From DATAXS01 sp036266715 (GTDB lineage Bacteria > Patescibacteriota > Minisyncoccia > UBA6257 > 2-01-FULL-56-20), in the NCBI GenBank assembly GCA_036266715.1, contig DATAXS010000022.1, positions 1-7,642 on the forward strand: a DNA stretch of 7,642 nucleotides. Direction: 5' to 3'. The first letter of the stretch is position 1. Each line of letters opens with the position of its first letter. The translations under genes and the position numbers were made by a program. Below, one piece after another: positions 6,369 through 7,642 of this stretch. The notes beneath the pieces are model-generated. The model saw only the letters and a program-made list of their open reading frames with translations, was not told the DNA's origin and made no database searches.

Positions 6369-6498
6369 GGGAATCGAACGAGGAAGGGGGTCGGGGAAAC
6401 GCAGTTTCCTCGTGGAGGAAGGGCGCCCGAAGGGCGACAGTTCGGAACCGAGGGTTCCGAAAGCGCAGGCCCGTTGCGGGCCGAGCAGTGAGATTCCC
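6369..6498. repeat. Structured element: four tandem triloop hairpins inside a 7-bp closing helix
   Basis: The closing helix is GGGAATC (6369-6375) with GATTCCC (6492-6498). Inside are four hairpins, each with a 3-base loop: 6392-6412 (9 bp with one G-T, loop GCA), 6424-6436 (CGCCC/GGGCG, loop GAA), 6441-6461 (TTCGGAACC/GGTTCCGAA, loop GAG) and 6468-6482 (GGCCCG/CGGGCC, loop TTG). It lies between tRNA-Gly and the convergent 80-aa gene, with no credible coding frame. It could be a structured RNA, a palindromic mobile repeat (MITE- or REP-like), or a recombination site. The pairing is directly visible; the function is unknown. Confidence 0.75.
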
Positions 6499-6530
6499 TT
6501 CTCTGTGTTGTGCAGCTCGCTCGCGATTAT

Positions 6531-6565
6531 AAAAAAAGAGAACGGCCACGCAATGCGCGGCCGTT
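6531..6565 (-). terminator. Intrinsic terminator of the 80-aa gene
   Basis: On the minus strand, AACGGCC/GGCCGTT (6565-6559 with 6547-6541) forms a 7-bp stem, extended by CGC/GCG after one mismatch. It is followed by CTC and seven Ts (6537-6531). This is a classic intrinsic terminator about 30 bases after the 80-aa gene stop. On the plus strand the A-run precedes the stem, so it does not terminate in that direction. Confidence 0.88.
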
Positions 6566-6595
6566 GTAAAATTGTCTATCGTTTGGAGGTTTGCG

Positions 6596-6838
6596 TCAGC
6601 CCGCGATGGGATGTTCGATCATGGAAGCACCCTGAGCGGCTTCCCAACTTTCGGGAAGATCTTCACGGATCTCGCGGACGATGGATGATTCTCCGAAACG
6701 GCGGAGAGCTTCCGTGAGGATTTCACCGCGTTCCCGGAAGAATGAGGATGGATCGACTGCTTTGAGCCGATTCAATGCTTGGTCAGCGAACTGCTTTGCC
6801 TTGACGATGCGTGCCATGGGATCGCCCGGTTCAGTCAA
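6596..6838 (-). CDS. Hypothetical protein, TTG start (80 aa)
   Basis: I do not recognise this protein. It begins MTEPGDPMARIVKAKQFADQ and ends SMIEHPIAG. It is soluble and charged, predicted mostly helical (about 8-28 and 34-60), with no signal peptide or membrane helix. Start choice: the frame is open further upstream to 7069, but AAGGAGG (6844-6850) lies exactly 5 bases before TTG at 6838. The upstream extension has no ribosome-binding site and would overlap the promoter. An internal ATG at codon 8 lacks a Shine-Dalgarno. A promoter upstream and a strong terminator downstream make it a complete single-gene unit. No function can be assigned. Confidence 0.75.
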   Translation of the reverse strand: MTEPGDPMARIVKAKQFADQALNRLKAVDPSSFFRERGEILTEALRRFGESSIVREIREDLPESWEAAQGASMIEHPIAG

Positions 6839-6843
6839 TGCTG

Positions 6844-6908
6844 CCTCCTTAAAAGGTGCGAAATTTGGACCCGAAAGCCAGTGTATGACGGATTGGGTAA
6901 CGAGACAA
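6844..6908 (-). promoter_or_regulatory. Promoter (TTGTCT-17-TACACT) and Shine-Dalgarno (AAGGAGG) of the 80-aa gene
   Basis: On the minus strand TTGTCT (6908-6903) and TACACT (6885-6880) are spaced by 17 bases, a sigma-70-like promoter matching 4 of 6 positions in each box. The leader is about 35 bases. AAGGAGG (6850-6844) is a near-perfect Shine-Dalgarno that selects TTG at 6838. Confidence 0.6.
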
Positions 6909-7102
6909 GTGTGCGTAACTTGCCGATATATTTTTCCGTATTCAAGAAGGGGAGCAGTTTTGCGTCCGTTTTCCCTTGCACTTTTCTCCGCCCAGTGGTA
7001 TAAGTGGGGAGTTAATCGGTTTTGCACCTTAAAAAAATATTTGCCGGCTTTTTTGATAATTTCATACATACAAAAAAGTCGAAAAATAAATATAAGATAG
7101 TA
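6909..7102 (+). promoter_or_regulatory. Non-coding spacer with -10 (TATAAG) of the DUF11 gene
   Basis: I see no gene or strong hairpin here. The end is AT-rich. TATAAG at 7091-7096 lies six bases before ATG 7103 (TAAGAT at 7093-7098 is the overlapping alternative), again the spacing of a leaderless mRNA with no Shine-Dalgarno. No -35 match is evident. Confidence 0.4.
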
Positions 7103-7642
7103 ATGATAAACTTTTTCAGAAAGTCAGTCAGTTTGAGTTCCGGAAAACGGGCGCTCGTGGGTGCCGTGGTGGCAGGGTCATTTTTTGTGACTGCGATTGC
7201 GTATGCATGCTCAATAACCGTCGTCGTGAACACGGTAGGAGGTACGCAAGCCTCTTCCAACTTTACGGTGAACGTGACGGGGGACAACAATCCCAATCCG
7301 TCCACGTTTCCGGGCTCCGCATCTGGTACGGACGTTACCTTTAGCGGAGAAGGAAACTTCCAAGTGAATGTTGCCTCTTCCACTAATTACACAACTTCGT
7401 ACTCTTCAGATTGTTTCGGACATATTCTCACGACCGATCACCTTATGTGTACGGTCACGAATACGTACCAGACACCCGTCATCCCATCCGCTGATCTTGG
7501 TATCACGAAGACCGCGAACGTGACCTCGACGGTTGAAGGCGGCACGATCAACTACACGTTGACCGTGAGAGCCCTTGGCCCCGCAACGTCAACCGGCGTT
7601 GTGGCGACCGACACCCTTCCCACCACCTTGACCTTTGTGAAC
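7103..7642 (+). CDS. Secreted DUF11 repeat surface protein, 3'-partial (180 aa visible)
   Basis: The frame is open from ATG 7103 to the window end without a stop. A signal peptide is clear: a basic start (RKS...GKR), a hydrophobic core (about 18-33, LVGAVVAGSFFVTAIA) and an AYA signal-peptidase I site before C36. The -3 to -1 residues do not fit a lipobox well. Residues about 37-123 form a beta-rich, Ser/Thr/Asn-rich domain ending CTVTNTYQTP, with cysteines C36, C104 and C116; this is like the small prealbumin-like domains that precede DUF11 repeats. From about 129, ADLGITKTANVTSTVEGGTI...YTLTVRALGP...TDTLP is a clear DUF11 repeat. Such proteins are usually long, with several repeats, and act as cell-surface stalks or adhesins. 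The number of repeats and the C-terminal anchor lie outside the window. Confidence 0.88.
   Translation, partial: MINFFRKSVSLSSGKRALVGAVVAGSFFVTAIAYACSITVVVNTVGGTQASSNFTVNVTGDNNPNPSTFPGSASGTDVTFSGEGNFQVNVASSTNYTTSYSSDCFGHILTTDHLMCTVTNTYQTPVIPSADLGITKTANVTSTVEGGTINYTLTVRALGPATSTGVVATDTLPTTLTFVN

Noticed and set aside
6360..6385. A second tRNA on the minus strand suggested by the T-loop-like GTTCGATTCCC
   Set aside because: No T-stem pairing, acceptor or anticodon arm can be drawn around it; only the short motif is shared.
6352..6717. A 121-codon plus-strand open frame across the hairpin cluster
   Set aside because: It runs through four palindromic stems and the antisense of the 80-aa gene, has no ribosome-binding site, and its composition follows the palindromes.
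6839..7069. N-terminal extension of the 80-aa protein to an ATG at 7069 (157 aa)
   Set aside because: The extension has no Shine-Dalgarno and would overlap the promoter boxes; AAGGAGG points clearly to TTG 6838.
7103..7215. Lipoprotein signal with C36 as the lipidated cysteine
   Set aside because: The residues before Cys are I-A-Y-A; Tyr at -2 and Ala at -3 fit a lipobox poorly, whereas A-Y-A fits signal peptidase I.
1..7642. CRISPR array, insertion-sequence transposase, rRNA or replication origin
   Set aside because: No regularly spaced direct repeats, transposase motifs, rRNA sequence or origin-like repeat clusters were seen.

Overview
The window looks like a piece of a Patescibacteria (CPR) genome, most likely Parcubacteria/Paceibacteria. 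This rests on gene content and style, not on a marker phylogeny. A DUF4012 envelope protein sits next to a GT39-type membrane glycosyltransferase. There is a minimal FtsB/DivIC-like protein, a LepA with unusual active-site substitutions, a secreted DUF11-repeat protein, a tRNA without encoded CCA, and several genes with no Shine-Dalgarno sequence. Base composition is moderately GC-rich.

Layout. Bases 1-1498 (minus): an N-terminal-complete, C-terminally cut GT39-like polytopic glycosyltransferase. Bases 1499-1618: a divergent intergenic region with a perfect 26-bp inverted repeat placed symmetrically between the two outward -10 boxes. Bases 1619-3724 (plus): a DUF4012 protein. Bases 3812-5602 (plus): lepA (elongation factor 4). 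Bases 5604-5630: a hairpin that ends a minus-strand 59-aa gene (5648-5827). That gene diverges from an ftsB/divIC-like gene (5897-6187, plus), which is followed after 20 bases by tRNA-Gly(CCC) (6208-6278). Bases 6279-6358: a second perfect 26-bp inverted repeat that begins at the base after the tRNA. Bases 6369-6498: four tandem hairpins, each with a three-base loop, enclosed by a 7-bp closing helix. Bases 6531-6908 (minus): a compact unit with promoter, strong Shine-Dalgarno, an 80-aa gene starting at TTG, and an intrinsic terminator. Bases 7103-7642 (plus): the start of a secreted DUF11 protein that runs off the window.

How the parts fit. The GT39 enzyme, the DUF4012 protein and the DUF11 protein all point to the cell envelope. 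The first two share one symmetric control region and may be co-regulated. lepA, ftsB and the tRNA are housekeeping genes. The most unusual material is non-coding: the symmetric inverted repeat between the divergent envelope genes, and the hairpin cluster just downstream of tRNA-Gly, which could be a small mobile or structured-RNA element. Two small orphan genes (59 and 80 aa) have strong Shine-Dalgarno sites, whereas the large genes appear leaderless or nearly so.
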